Source of the DNA: Pegoplata infirma
Taxonomy: Eukaryota > Arthropoda > Insecta > Diptera > Anthomyiidae
Assembly: GCA_963921195.1 (NCBI GenBank)
Contig: OY992536.1
Location: 89,943,007-90,007,006 of the forward strand
Length of the DNA stretch: 64,000 nt
Direction: 5' to 3'
The translations under genes and the position numbers were made by a program. Positions 34,011 to 45,679 of this stretch are shown here, one piece after another. Numbering within the stretch: position 1 is the first letter of the stretch; every line of letters starts with the position of its first letter. A model generated the notes under the pieces. That model saw only the letters and a list, made by a program, of their open reading frames with translations, had not been told where the DNA came from and searched no databases.

Positions 34011-34757
34011 ATTTGAAATATTTTAAAACACATTTGGGCAATTTTAAAAATAATTTAGATAAATTTAAAATACATTTGGACAATTTAACAAAACATTTAA
34101 AAAATTTTAACTTTTAATCGGACTATTTGAAAACTCATTTGAAAAATTTTAAAATAGAATTAGAAATGGAGTAGTGTTTTCCTTTCGGCTTAAATTTACA
34201 ACTTTATGGATAAATCTCCAAATCAGGCATACCTGTGTAATAATGGAATTGCAACATATTGATATTTGAAATGAATTTTTCTCCATAACCAATAAAATAA
34301 ATGTAAACTATAAAAAAAGTACTAAACTACAAAATGCATTTAAAGAAAAAAAAAAAACAGACATTAAAAACAATAGAATGGAATTACAACGAATAAGTAT
34401 AAAAATACTCTGGAGTCTAATAATTCACTGGAAAGAAGAAGAAAAAAATAACGTAAATATAATGTAGAACATTTTTTTTTTTTATAAAATGAAAGTGAAT
34501 TAACAAAACAAAGCCAACCAACACTTTCATTTTCCTATAAGTAAAAAGAAAAAAAAAACATTTTATTGTTATTTAAACAAACAAAACCAATAATAGGTGC
34601 AGTAATAAGGAAGTTTATATTTATTTTTTGTATATATAACAAAATTATATACTGACACTACACTTTATAACAGAATTTAAAAGATGTATGGTCAAAGTTA
34701 TTACTTGTTTATGATAAAGAAAATTGCATAGGTATATCCCATAAGGATACTTCATAA
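34011..34757. other. A+T-rich DNA, no gene recognised
   Basis: Opens with several ATTTGGACAATTTTAAAA-like phrases (34030-34150) that form a short degenerate repeat. No ORF of note. Confidence 0.5.
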
Positions 34758-35376
34758 CACAGCCCCACAAAAAAAATGGACAGACCCAGAAACCAGACCA
34801 ACAAATTTTAACCTGAACTCAAATTTTAACCCTGAACTCAAATCTTAAACCTGAACTCGAACCTGCCATTCTCAAAAAAAAATCTATCGTTGGGTTTTCC
34901 TGTAATCTTACAAGGAATTTCCCCAAATTGACCATTCCAGATTAATTTCAAATTCATACACAAGTTAGAGAAAAAACTCTATATCGAATCTTTTTTAATT
35001 TGGACCTCCTGAACTCGACTCTCGAACTTTCTCTATCTTGTGTATTAATTTTAAAGTAATCTGGTAGTCTCATTTTCCGAACTTTCCTTATAAGATACAA
35101 GAAAACTCAACGATAGAATTCCATTTTAATAGCGGAATTGAGCTCAGGAGGTTAAAATACATTAAGATTCGATTTAGATTTTTTTCTCTGTATATAAACT
35201 TTAAAGAAATTTAAAATAGCCCCCTTTGGGTACCTTCCTTGTAAGATTACAGGAAAACGCCACGATAGATTTTTTAATTGATCGCAGATTCGAGTTCAGG
35301 GGATTGAAATATCGTAAGTTTTGTTAGTCTGGTTTCTGGGACAGACGATTTTTTTTTTTTTTTTTGTGGGTCTGTG
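34758..35376. mobile_element. Foldback element with CACAG ends and TAA duplication
   Basis: The left end CACAGCCCCACAAAAAAAAT pairs with the right end TTTTTTTGTGGGTCTGTG. TAA flanks both ends (34755-34757 and 35377-35379). Arms share CCAGAAACCAGAC and the TTGTAAGATTACAGGAAAA-like phrases near 34900 and 35250. No ORF. The 3-bp TAA flank is the same type seen for 4747-5991 and 36475-37761, though the arm sequence differs. Confidence 0.75.
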
Positions 35377-35379
35377 TAA

Positions 35380-35929
35380 TTTAAAAGAAATCATCTGTGT
35401 AACAAGACTTTTCACAGACAGTAATAAAATTGAAGAAGGTTTGTAAAAAATTTAAAAATATTCTTGTTTTTTTTAATGAATTTCTATATAAAATTATTTT
35501 TATTTATAATTTTTTAGAATTGCTTTTACTTTATCATCAATTTTCCCATAATAATATTTTTATGTCGTCATATGTGACGTATGATTAATATCATTTGCGT
35601 ATACTTAATATAAATTATATTATCAAATTCATAAGTACGTATACGTAATATTTTGATAGTTATAAAATTAAAACACGCAATCAATCTATTTTTTAAATTA
35701 ATCTTAATCTATAAAATATTTTTTTTTAATTTCCATAATTCAATTGTTTTTTGTTAATCTTCTCTAAAGTTCAAAAGTCTTTATTTTAAACATTGTTGCA
35801 TTGTTTAATATATATTTTTAGTCTATTCTTGTTCTAACATAAATATATTAGACACTTGCATGGTGTATGTTTTCGAAGATTTTTTTATTTTCTATTTTTT
35901 TGTTATGAATGCTAAAACATGGCACAGTG
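35380..35929. other. A+T-rich DNA, no gene recognised
   Basis: Contains many TATAC/GTATA-type pieces such as TACGTATACGTAATA (35636-35650) but no repeat unit or ORF that I can define. Confidence 0.5.
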
Positions 35930-36305
35930 GTTTTTACAGTGTTGCTCTGATTATTTTTTTTCTAGAGGTGCTACAGCAAAAATAGCAAAAACTTAGAAAT
36001 CATCACTACAAATATTAAAAAAAATATATCTTTATATTAAAAAAACTGCATTTTATGGCTTAAATAGTGATCCTAAAGCGAAAATATCAAAAATTTGGGA
36101 TCATCACTAAAATTTCTAAAACTCCGTTTATATATGATTTCTTTCTAAAAAAAAAACTTTATTTGCAATTTATAGCTTAACTATAAGTGCTAGAGAGAAA
36201 ATATCAAAAATTGGGAATCATCACTATAAATTATCAAAAATTAACTTTTAATGATTTTTTTAAAACAGAAGTTGCATTTTATGGCTTAACTAGAGGTCCT
36301 AGAGC
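35930..36305. repeat. Degenerate tandem array of about 115-bp units, left part
   Basis: Units contain CTAGAGGTCCTAGAGC, GGGATCATCACTAAAATTTC, and GCATTTTATGGCTTAA. About three units occur here, and the array resumes at 40792 after the DINE-like insertion. No coding function is visible. Confidence 0.8.
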
Positions 36306-36474
36306 AAACAAGTAGAAAAGTTAAATTCGACCTGGCCGAATCCATGAATACCCTCCACAATGCCCTTTTTAAACAAATTTTCTAATGTGAAAAAATAACA
36401 TTTTTGATTAGAAATATTTTATGCTGTGAAAAACAACTTTTTTTTAGTAATTTTTGAAAAAAAAAAAATAATAA

Positions 36475-37761
36475 CACTGTGCTACAATAAACACAAAATC
36501 GAATATACTTTTGAAATGAGGTGGTTAAGGTTGTAGGTCTCGTCGAAAAGATCACAAAAATGCCTATCAAACTTGCCAGACACCCTCAAATTTTAAAGTT
36601 ATTGTCAAAAAATGTTTTTTTGGGACTTTTCTCACTAAACCACGAGTAACTTAAAAATTTTTCAACCGATTTTAAATTTTTCAACTGTTTTAGATAGAAG
36701 AAATATAGGGCTTTTTGTGTGTGTGAAACTTTAAGAAAGATATGTATTGATTTTTTCAACAATATCTAATTTTTTTGTTATTCTTTGAAAAATTTTTGAG
36801 TTTATCGATTTTTTTCTGCTATAGTTCGTTCAACAATATTTATATTTATAAACGTATTCTTAAAGAAAATTTAATTGTGAATACGATGAGTTTTATGTCG
36901 AAAAAATCGAATAACAATTGACAGAGTTGTGATAATTTTTCTAAAATATAAAATTATGATTTTGCATGAAATTGCATTTCGGACAACCCAGGCAAAAAAA
37001 AATAAAAAAATAAACGAACATACTGAGAGATCGCGTATCATTATTTTAAATGTTTTTGGCCCCCTGAACTCGAATTTGACCTTGAAATTGCGCCATCTTA
37101 TTAAGTTTTTGATACATCAATTTATGTTTAATATCTCAAAAACCTGACGCAATAGAGCAATTTAAAGGCCAGATTCGGATTCACCGCGCCAAAAACCTTT
37201 AAAAATATTGTACATGACCTCTTATGATAAATTTATTTTTTTGCCTGGGTTGTCTGAACGGCGATATCCTGAAAAATCTTAATTTTCTTTTTTAGAAAAA
37301 TTATCAGAACTCTGTCAATTCTTATCTGATTTTTACAGGATAAAGCTCATCGAATTCAGAACTAAATTTTCTTTAAAAATATGTTTATAAATATAAAGGT
37401 TGTTGAACGAACTATAGCAGAAAAAAATCGATAAACTCGAAAAATTTTCAAAAAATAACAAAAAAATTAGATATTACAGAAAAAATCAATAGTTATCTTT
37501 CTTATATGTGTAAACCAATTCACACACATGGAAAGCCCTATCCTTCTTCTATCCAAAACAGTTAAAAAATTTGAAATCGGTTGAAAATTTTCTGAATTAC
37601 ACAAGGTTTAGTGAGCAAAGTCCAAAGAAAACGTTTTTTGACAATAACTCTAAAATTTGAAGGTGTCTGGCAAGTTAAATGGGCATTTTTGTGATCTACT
37701 CGACAAAACCAACAACCTATACCATGTCACATTAGAAGTATTTTTTCACTGTAGCACAGTG
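36475..37761. mobile_element. Long-arm foldback element with TAA duplication, copy 2
   Basis: The same ends (CACTGTGCTACA, TGTAGCACAGTG) and the same TAA flanks as 4747-5991 are present, with arms alignable block by block, including CTTGCCAGACACCCTCAAAT near 36577 and its inverse near 37658. About 1.29 kb against 1.25 kb for copy 1. It lies inside the 36308-40791 element. Confidence 0.8.
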
Positions 37762-38437
37762 TAATTTACAAAAATTTTTTTGAGAGTAAAATTTTTTTTG
37801 AGTGAAAAATTTTTTTTCAAATGTAACATTTTTGTTTAGAAATATTTTATGTTGTGAAAAACAACTTTTTTTTTGTAATTTTTGAAAAAAAAAATAACTC
37901 ACAAAATTTTTTTTTAAGTGTAAAATTTTTTTTGGGTGTAAAATTTTTTTCGAGCGTATTTTTTTTTAGTGTAAAAATATTTTTGAGTGACAAAAATGCG
38001 TTGTAAAATATTTTTGTGACTTACCACTGTTTTTAAAACATGTTTAACGGGTTTTCAACACGTGAATTTAAGGTGAAACTAATCTGAAATTCACGGTTTT
38101 GCTAATAACTTTTGAACCACTGAACCGATTTGGCTGGAATTCAATACAAACTAGGCAAGGGGAACGACAAATATGTATGCCAAGCTTTAGTATCCTCAGA
38201 AGTGTCTTTCGAAAGTTTACGGGTTTTTATCTCATAAATTCACGAAAAACCCTTGCCGAAATTCATAACTTTTTTCGCTCATAACTTTTAAACCACTGGA
38301 CCGATTTCGCTAGTTTGCAATACCAGCCTGACCAGGTAAATGCTCAACATATATGCCAAACTTCAGAAGCCTCCGTAAAGTCTTTCAAAAGTTAGCGTGT
38401 TTTCTACGGACGGACAGACAGACGGACGGACGGATTA

Positions 38438-40639
38438 GAGTTTCTGTTTCGGTTAAAACCGTAACCGAAACCGCGGTTATTGAAGCCGAAAACCGAACCC
38501 GAAACCGACCCATAAATGTTCGGTTACCCGTTTTTTTGTTAATTTAATAGAATTTTTATATTTTTTTCTCATTTAAAAAAAGTGATTTAAATTAACAACT
38601 ACTTACACACAAATTTCCAAGGTAATTTTACAAAAAAAAAATCTAGTTAGTCACAAAAGTTCCTTGTAAGTATTTTTGCATGTAAAAATTTGTGAAATTA
38701 CAATTTTATTGGTAAAAAACTTGTAAAATTACAAAAAGCTTGTAATTTTTACTAAACATTTTCGTAAAATTGGAGGTAGCACACAATCTAGTAAAGTCAC
38801 GAGAAGTCCTTGTAATTTTTATTGCGTCAAAAAATTGTAAATTTACAACTTCATTGATAAAATGCTTGTAAATTTTTTGTAATTTATAAGCTTTCGTTTT
38901 ATTTTTATAATAGAGAAAAGTGACTAAAATCGAGTGTCAAGTTTTTCAGTTTTTTTAGGTAACTTAGATTGTTTATCTCAATTAAAATACAGTTTATGAT
39001 GACAAAATTAAAATATTTTTAATATAAAATTCGCACTTGACTAACAAGATAACTTAAGTGTTTATTAGAGGTGTCCTTAAAAACGAAAATCACCTTTTTA
39101 TACCTGGTAGGGTCCTATATTGTTCTTTTGTATCTAAAAATGAGTGAGCCAAAATTTGGGGACAATCGGCTAAAAATAACTCGTGCCGAAAATGGATTGA
39201 AGTTTCTAGTTTTTGGAAAAACATTTGTATTTGACAATTTTTGTTAAATTTTTTGTGAAATAATATGAAAATGGTACTAAATTACCTTTTCAAAACGACT
39301 AATAAAATGAAAATCGGATGAAAAATAAGCATTTTACGCATACATGCCCCAGACCATTGTATGGTTTTTAGAGCCAGAATTTCAAAATTTTCAAAATTTT
39401 TAGGCAAAAAAATAGTAAAAATTTAATTTTACTTTATGATCAAATTGAAAACATATTTAAGATTAAAAATAGCAGATATGGTAGTCAAGCTTTTTTTTTA
39501 TTTGGCGCGGGTAGTGATAAAATTTCCGCGGATTCCAAATAAAATGCGTTTTTCTACAATAATTAAGCAAATTTTTGAAAATTTGTGCTCTATTCTGCGG
39601 ATCGAAGTGTAAAACGTAAATTCTGTAACTTTTGAGAAATCGGATATATGCAGATATTTTGTATTATAGAAATGTATAACGTCTCAAATTTGTCATTTCA
39701 CCTCGAAGAAAAGGGGTTAAAGATGCCCGAATCCTCAAAAAATTTACAGAATTTATGTATTTCACTTCGCATAATACAATACAGAAAATTGTTTCCCATA
39801 TTTGCTAAATTATTTTAGAAAAACTCATTTTCTTTGGAATCCGCGGAAATTATATCACTACCCACGCCAAATGAAAAAAAAGTTAGACTACCATATCTGT
39901 TAGTTTTTATCTATAACATGTATTTAATATAATTATAAAGTAAAATTTAATTTTTTTTATTTTTTTGCCTAAAAATTTTGAAAATTTTCAAATTTTGGCT
40001 TTAAAAACCATGCAATGGTCTGGGGCATGTATGCGTAAAATGCTTATTTTTCATCCGATTTGAATTTCTTTAAGCTTTTTGGAAAGGTAATTTATTACCA
40101 TTTTCATATTACTTAACAAAAAAATTAACAAAAAATAGCATATACCAATATTTTTCAAAAAACTAGAAAAAAACGTGTTTTTTCATCAGATAAGAGTGTC
40201 CCAAAACTTCAATCCATTTTCGGCACGAGTTATTTTTATCCGATTGCCTCCAAATTTTGGCTCACTCATTTTTAGATACAAAACTACAATTTAGGACCCT
40301 ACCACGTATTAAAAAGTGATTTTGAAAAATTACCTTAGTCGTTAGGACACCTTTAGTGTTTATATCAAGTTGATGAAAAATTATACAGTTCTGAAGATGA
40401 GGAACCACTGAATCATTGGAAGATGAACTGAATTCTGCGTTTTAAAAGGCATAAGCGGAAGCTAAACCAAAATGGTAATTTAAACTGAGCTCAATTCTAA
40501 TAAATAATCTATTTAAAAATTAAATTTTTTCACAAGAAATTTTTTTTACTGATAACCGAAAATAACCGAAACCGATCGGTTATTAAATTTTTTATAACCT
40601 AAACCGCGGTTAATAAATTTATCGGTTTTTTAGAAACTC
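38438..40639. mobile_element. TIR element with GAGTTTCT ends (CCGAAACCG-rich), TA duplication
   Basis: The left end GAGTTTCTGTTTCGGTTA and the right end AACCG...TTTTTTAGAAACTC are flanked by TA (38436-38437 and 40640-40641). Subterminal regions are packed with AACCGAAACCG and its inverse CGGTTATT. It split the GGAC/GACA tract of its host: GGACGGACGG lies on the left and GGACGGATGGACGGAC on the right. A long-arm foldback (39069-40352) is nested within it. Confidence 0.7.
39069..40352. mobile_element. Long-arm foldback, arms of about 600 bp
   Basis: The ends are AGGTGTCC and GGACACCT. Arms share GAGTGAGCCAAAATTTGGGG with CCAAATTTTGGCTCACTC, CATGCCCCAGACCATTG with CAATGGTCTGGGGCATG, and TTCCGCGGATTCCAAA with TTGGAATCCGCGGAA. 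The centre is near 39715. TTAG flanks both ends (39065-39068 and 40353-40356), a possible short target duplication. No transposase. Confidence 0.8.
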
Positions 40640-40791
40640 TAGGACGGATGGACGGACATCGCTAGATCGACTTAAAATCGAGGATCATGAATATATATAC
40701 TTTATGGGGTCCTAGACCAATATTACATGTCTTACAAATGGAATGACAAACTTTTATATAACCTCTATCACTAGAGTGGAGGGTATAAAAA

Positions 40792-41440
40792 CTTAAACAG
40801 TGATCCTAAAGCGAAAATATAAAAAATTTGGAATCATCACTAAAATTTCTAAAACTCCGTTTTCATACGATTTCTTTCTTTAAAAAAACGTTATTTACAT
40901 TTTATAGCTTAACAATAATTGCTAGAGAGAAAATATCAAAAATTGGGAATCATTACTATAAATTATCAAAAATTAACTTTAAATGATTTTTTGCATTTTA
41001 TGGCTTAACAAGAGAAAAGAGCAAAAAAAGCGAAAATGTTAAATCATTACTAAAATTTCTAAAAATGCATTTTATGGCTTATCTAGAGGTCCTACCAAGA
41101 AAATATTTAGGAATCGTAGCTATAAATTTAAAAAAAAAATATTTTAAATAATTTTTTTCTAAAAATATAAATTTTATTTAATGGCTTAAATAGAGGAGCT
41201 GGCGCAACTGAACCAAACAAAATAAAAAATATTTATTTTTATATGATTTTTTCTAAAATAATTTATCTGCATTTTATGGTTTAACTAGTCCTAAAGCAAA
41301 AATAGCTAAAATTTGGGATCATCGCTAAAATTTGAAAAATGTTAATGGTTTTTTTTCCACAAAATAACTTTAATTGCATTTTATAGCGTAATTAGAGGTC
41401 CTAGATCATTGATATAAATTTCTACAAATCCATTTGTACA
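40792..41440. repeat. Degenerate tandem array of about 115-bp units, right part
   Basis: Continuation of 35930-36305 with about five further units (GCGAAAATAT, GGAATCATCACTAAAATTTC, GCATTTTATGGCTTA). Confidence 0.8.
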
Positions 41441-41446
41441 TATGGG

Positions 41447-42935
41447 ACATTCCAGGCCAAATCACTCACTTTAAGACCCGACCCCCTTCGGATAATTTTT
41501 TTTTTGAATATGTTTTACTACGTATTAAATGCAACTTGCACTCAAATTTTCAGTATTTTGTACCAAGTTGCTGTTGAGTAATCAATTTTTTTAAATTGGC
41601 GGTTTTTTCAAAAAAAAAAAACAAAAAAATTTAAACTTTCAATTAATTTTGACCAGTAAAAAATATGAATATCTTAAAAAAGTTGGACATGTTTTGTTGG
41701 TATTTAAATGTTGTTTTAGAAAAAAAAATATGAAAAAATTAATCACTTATTTTTTAAAGTTTAAAAATTTAAATCGATTTTTTGAAAAAGTCCGGAAACT
41801 TAGATTTTTTTTTTAAATAAATCTAAAAATTCTACTCTAAATTACGCAACTTTTAAGCCATAATTCGAAATGTGATCGCAATTCGTTTTATTTTTTTTTT
41901 TCAAATTTTGAAAATTGCACTATTTTTTACTCTGGTTTATTTTGTATGGTGCTCCAAAAAAAAATTAAATTGTAAATCTTGACCCTAACTTACCCTCAAA
42001 GGTTCGAAAGAATTAATTCTTTAATTCAATTTTCTAATTCGAATTAAAAAAATAGAATTTGGCATTCCCTAAAATCATTCAACTTTCAAAATCACTGAAT
42101 TAATTCTTTCAAGAATTCATTCCTTAAGAATGATCATTCTTAAGGAATGAACTATTTTTTGTCCAAATCAATCTACTACAAATTGAATGGTGAAATTTTC
42201 TTATCATTCAATTTTAAACAGTGAATCGCAACACACATACACACACATTTATGCTTGTGTGGGAAGCAGCAGACGTGACGTCGACAAAACAACAGCAAAT
42301 CGTTTACACACGAAGATGCTTAAAATGCACACAAGCAACACATTTTTGAAAATATAAAGGGAATGAAATAAAAAAATCATCATTCAATTTGTAATAGATT
42401 TGAATGATGAACAATTTTGATCACTCAATTGAATGATTAGCTTGGAAGGAATTAATTCAATTTGATTTAAGCTTTAAGAATTAAGCCTTTGAATTAATTC
42501 GTGTTGAATGCTAGTAAGGAATGATAATTCAAAACTTTTTAAAACAGAATTGAACTTTTTGGGAATTAGTTCTCAATAGAATTAATTCGTTCGAAGCTCT
42601 GCTTACCCTTGATATATTCATTTGCAGGTAAAAATACGTCTCACAAAAATTTAGGATGATCGGACATGGGTAAGACGTGCCGCATCGGCCTTGAATTTTA
42701 AAAAACGAATTACAAGGAAAAATAGGAATATTTTTCTGTTTTCGCAATTTTTTTGGTATTTTAAGTTAAGTTTAAATTTAAGTGGTTACAGAATTATGAT
42801 GTGGAGTATAATGTCTTTCTAATAAGGTATTAAAACTAAAACCGGTTGAAAATCCGCCAAGTTATTACAACTTCCCCAGGCATCTAGTGTGTGTCATACC
42901 ACTTGATTAAAGAATACGAGTCCCTTGTCGAGTGT
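41447..42935. mobile_element. Relative of the GGGGCATTCCAGGCC foldback, one arm only
   Basis: ATATGGGACATTCCAGGCC, CACTCACTTTAAGACCCGAC, CAGTATTTTGTACCAAGTTG, AAATTTAGGATGATCGGAC and CTTCCCCAGGCATCTAGTG follow the order of the left arm of 23089-26827. No inverted right arm follows, so this is a half element. A hAT-type MITE (41997-42601) interrupts it. Confidence 0.65.
41997..42601. mobile_element. hAT-type MITE with 8-bp duplication CTTACCCT
   Basis: The left end CAAAGGTTCGAAAGAATTAA and the right end AATTAATTCGTTCGAAGCTC followed by TG are imperfect inverted repeats. CTTACCCT flanks both sides (41989-41996 and 42602-42609). The 8-bp non-repetitive duplication is strong evidence for hAT-type insertion. 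The interior is rich in GAATTAATTC-like motifs and holds a short CACACATACACACACA stretch. No ORF. Confidence 0.85.
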
Positions 42936-43605
42936 AATTTTTAAGTCACCAATGTTTTCAAAACAAGTTTAAAAAGCATTGGTTAAAAACTAAACAATTT
43001 TGAAAAGCATTTGTAAGTCACCAATGCTTTTTAAACTTGTTTACCGGGTTATCAATAGGGTGGCTCGTTTTTGGGCTTTTCTCTCTGATCAAATTCTAAT
43101 ATCCGCCAAAAGTGTCGGTCCCCTAAGGGTAACTCACATGCAAAATATCACTCCGAGCGGAGTTTATCTTCTGTCTCCACTTTGAGCCTCAAAATTGGGG
43201 TTTTGCAAAAAAGGACTTTTTAAAAAAAAAAAAAAAAAATAAGTTTTTTTATTAAAATAATTAAAAAAATATTTTTGTATAATATTTGATCGTAAATACT
43301 TAAATATTAAATTTAAAGATTTTACGGCATCATTAACCCGTTCAAACTTGATACCAAAAAAATGGCATGATTTTGGGGGCGTTCTCAAAACACCTTTTTC
43401 AAAATTTAAAAATTTTATTTAAAAAAATTTTTAAATATACCTTTTCTTTCTGAATTCATTAAGAACACCTTGGAGAAGAAACATGTGAAATATGACGGAT
43501 ATCCGTCGACCCACTTTTAGGGAATCGCGGGGGGAAGTTAGCGGATTTCAAGGAAATGTTGGTTTTATCAATAATTTGGATCAATAAAATCTTATAAATT
43601 TCATT
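42936..43605. other. Repeat-like DNA, not classified
   Basis: AGCATTGGTTAAAAAC and AAAAGCATTTGTAAGTCACCA phrases repeat near 42950 and 43005. The stretch 43050-43200 (GTGTCGGTCCCCTAAGG, CTCCGAGCGGAGTTTATC) is less A+T-rich but has only short frames with no domain. Confidence 0.4.
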
Positions 43606-43724
43606 TTTGGCCAAACTTCAGGAGCCTCCGTAAAGTCTTTTAAAAGTTAGCGTGTTTTCAACAGACAGACGGACAGACATCGCTAGATCGTCTTAAAATC
43701 GACCGAGGATCATAAATATATTCG
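43606..43724 (+). mobile_element. DINE-like fragment
   Basis: CAAACTTCAGGAGCCTCCG, AGTTAGCGTGTTTTCAACAG, a short GACAGACGGACAGAC tract and ATCGCTAGATCGTCTTAAAA match the 3' part of 47528-48053 and 36308-40791. It stops at the edge of the TIR element that begins at 43725. Confidence 0.6.
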
Positions 43725-44033
43725 CTCATTTATTTGTATAGTGTCATAACTCAAAATATTTAATTTTGCAGAAATCGAGTTTATAGATCACAATTGAAAC
43801 TGGGTTTCCATTGAAAAAGGCCGGTACATTGAGAATGTTATAATGGCGTGTTCTCTGCTCAAACGGTGAGTTTAACAGATATTAATTCAAATTTTTGACA
43901 CAATATAAATCATGATATAATAAATAATTAATTTTTATTTAATAAACACTGATATACACAAGGTACAATAAATTAAATTTTCTTTTTAAATAATAATTTT
44001 TCAAATTATTTCAATTTTCTTTTACAATACTAA

Positions 44034-44871
44034 CAAGTAAGAAAGTTATAGTCGGTCAAGACCTACCATATAATACCCTACACCAGTGTTTTCCGGAAAA
44101 TGGGTCCCAAGTCCAAACATGGACCGATTGGATCTGTCTTTTTTTAGATCTTTATTTAGTGTGGAAACACATACAGATCAAATTTTAGTGGAATTGATTT
44201 ATTTTTTGTCAATAGACCGATTTAACTGAATATCGGTCGAAATTTTTATATGAGGGACTATGTCCAAAAATACTTAGTCCAATTATATTCCGATTTGATT
44301 AGGTTAATAAAGTACACGTTTAACACCTAAAAATAAAATTTTTATCAAATATTTCCATTTTTATGAATTTTGAGGGAATTATGTGAATATCGGGAAGGTG
44401 GTTTGTATGGGGACTACCAGAACGACTGATCCGATTCCTTTGAAATTTGGAATGATGATTCCTGCATACAAAACTTGACTACCTCCTATTTTTTCAAAGC
44501 GATACCTATTATAATACGGTTATTAGAGTCATTTAGGCCGAATCCAAAGGGGGGTTTTTATGGGGGCTAGGTCTAAACATCGACCGATTCTGAATTTCAA
44601 TAGGCTTCGTCCTTGGGCCAAAAGATGCTTAAGTTTCAAATTTCAAGTCAATTGATTGGAAATTGCGACCTGTATCGAGCTTAAACCGATAGATGGACAG
44701 ACGGACGGACAGACAGACGGACGGACGGACGGATATCGCTAAATCGACTCAAAAAGTAATTCTTAGTCGATTGGTATACTTAAAGGTAGGTCTAGGACCA
44801 ATATTTCGGGTAGTTACAAACATCAGCACAAACTCATTATACCCTGTACCACAGAGTGGTGTAGGGTATAA
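44034..44871 (+). mobile_element. DINE-1/INE-1 (mini-me)-like element, copy 2
   Basis: It has the same architecture as 2341-4135: ACAAGTAAGAAAGTTATAG, ATAATACCCTACACCAG, a GACA/GGAC tract of about 40 bp (44695-44733), CGCTAAATCGACTCAAAA, and GTGGTGTAGGGTATAA. It is a useful length reference because its tetranucleotide tract is short and mixed, unlike copy 1. Confidence 0.8.
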
Positions 44872-44877
44872 TAAATA

Positions 44878-45359
44878 GGGATGAGATTTTCATGTACTAA
44901 AAAATCGAATATATGCGCTAAAAAATTCAAAATATGCACTAAAAAACCTCAAAATATGCACTAAAAATTATAATGTATACAATAAAAATCTTGTTTTCAT
45001 AGGAAAAACTTCTTAAAAAGCAAAAAATAACGCCGGGTTTTAATAGTAACATTTAAAACTTTATATGAGCAAGATTTTTTTTTAGAAATTAAGAAAATCT
45101 TAAAAAAAAAAAAAAATTTTATTTTCAAAATAAATTTTTAAAAATTTAAAATAGTTTTTGGAAAAAATAAATTTCAATTTGTGTTTTTGATAATTTATGC
45201 CAAAATATGTAAAAATATGCATTCCCACCAAAATATGCAAAAATATGCAAAACAAATCGATGCCATTTTAACGCAAATTTCTTGATTCGGAAAGATAGTT
45301 GGTCAATATAGTTTTTAGACTATCGACAAAAAACATGCATTTGCATGGAAATCTCCCTA
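44878..45359. mobile_element. AGGGATGAGATTTTCATG element, copy 1
   Basis: The left end AGGGATGAGATTTTCATG and right end CATGCATTTGCATGGAAATC then TCCCT are imperfect inverted repeats. The interior is rich in AAAATATGCACTAAAAA and AAATATGCAAAAATATGC. No ORF. Relatives lie at 48150-48700 and 48708-49203. Confidence 0.65.
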
Positions 45360-45679
45360 CTAATAAACTATAATTAAAATTATTTTTCCTTTATTAAATA
45401 CTAAAACAAATCTTTATATAATTATTTTTAATCATTTAAATATAAAAAAAAATTAAATAAATATAATTTCATCAATTTACTTATATTGATTTGTACAAAA
45501 TTTCCGTTTTTGAGTTATGACACTATGCAAGTAAATAAGCGATATCATCTTCAATGTTTACTTATGTCTGCATATTTTTTTCACAAATCTACCCACTGTG
45601 GCCTAGTTGCAATCTTAATTGTTTATTTTCCAAATAAACAATGATGCTCTTATTTAAATAAAAAACAAACAAAAAAAAA

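Larger units (their letters stand above)
36308..40791 (+). mobile_element. DINE-like element (TACCCTCC type) with three nested elements
   Basis: The start AACAAGTAGAAAAGTTAAAT and GAATACCCTCCACAATG, and the end ATCACTAGAGTGGAGGGTAT, frame a GGAC/GACA tract (38407-38434 and 40642-40658). That tract is split by an inserted element. Also inside is a phrase AACTTTTGAACCACTGAACC near 38107, shared with the minus-strand copy 23455-24206 and with 45680-46607. Without the insertions (36475-37761 and 38438-40639) it would be about 1 kb. It is itself inserted in the 115-bp array. Confidence 0.75.
43725..45545. mobile_element. TIR element with CGCTCATTTATTTG ends and two nested elements
   Basis: CGCTCATTTATTTGTATAGT then GTCATAACTCAAA at the left is inverse to TTTGAGTTATGACACTATGC then AAGTAAATAAGCG at the right. 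The interior holds the DINE-1 copy 44034-44871 and an AGGGA-ended element. No ORF of its own is recognised. Confidence 0.65.

Noticed and set aside
42231..42251. Short CA-rich microsatellite
   Set aside because: Too short and too irregular to list separately; it is mentioned within the hAT-type MITE.
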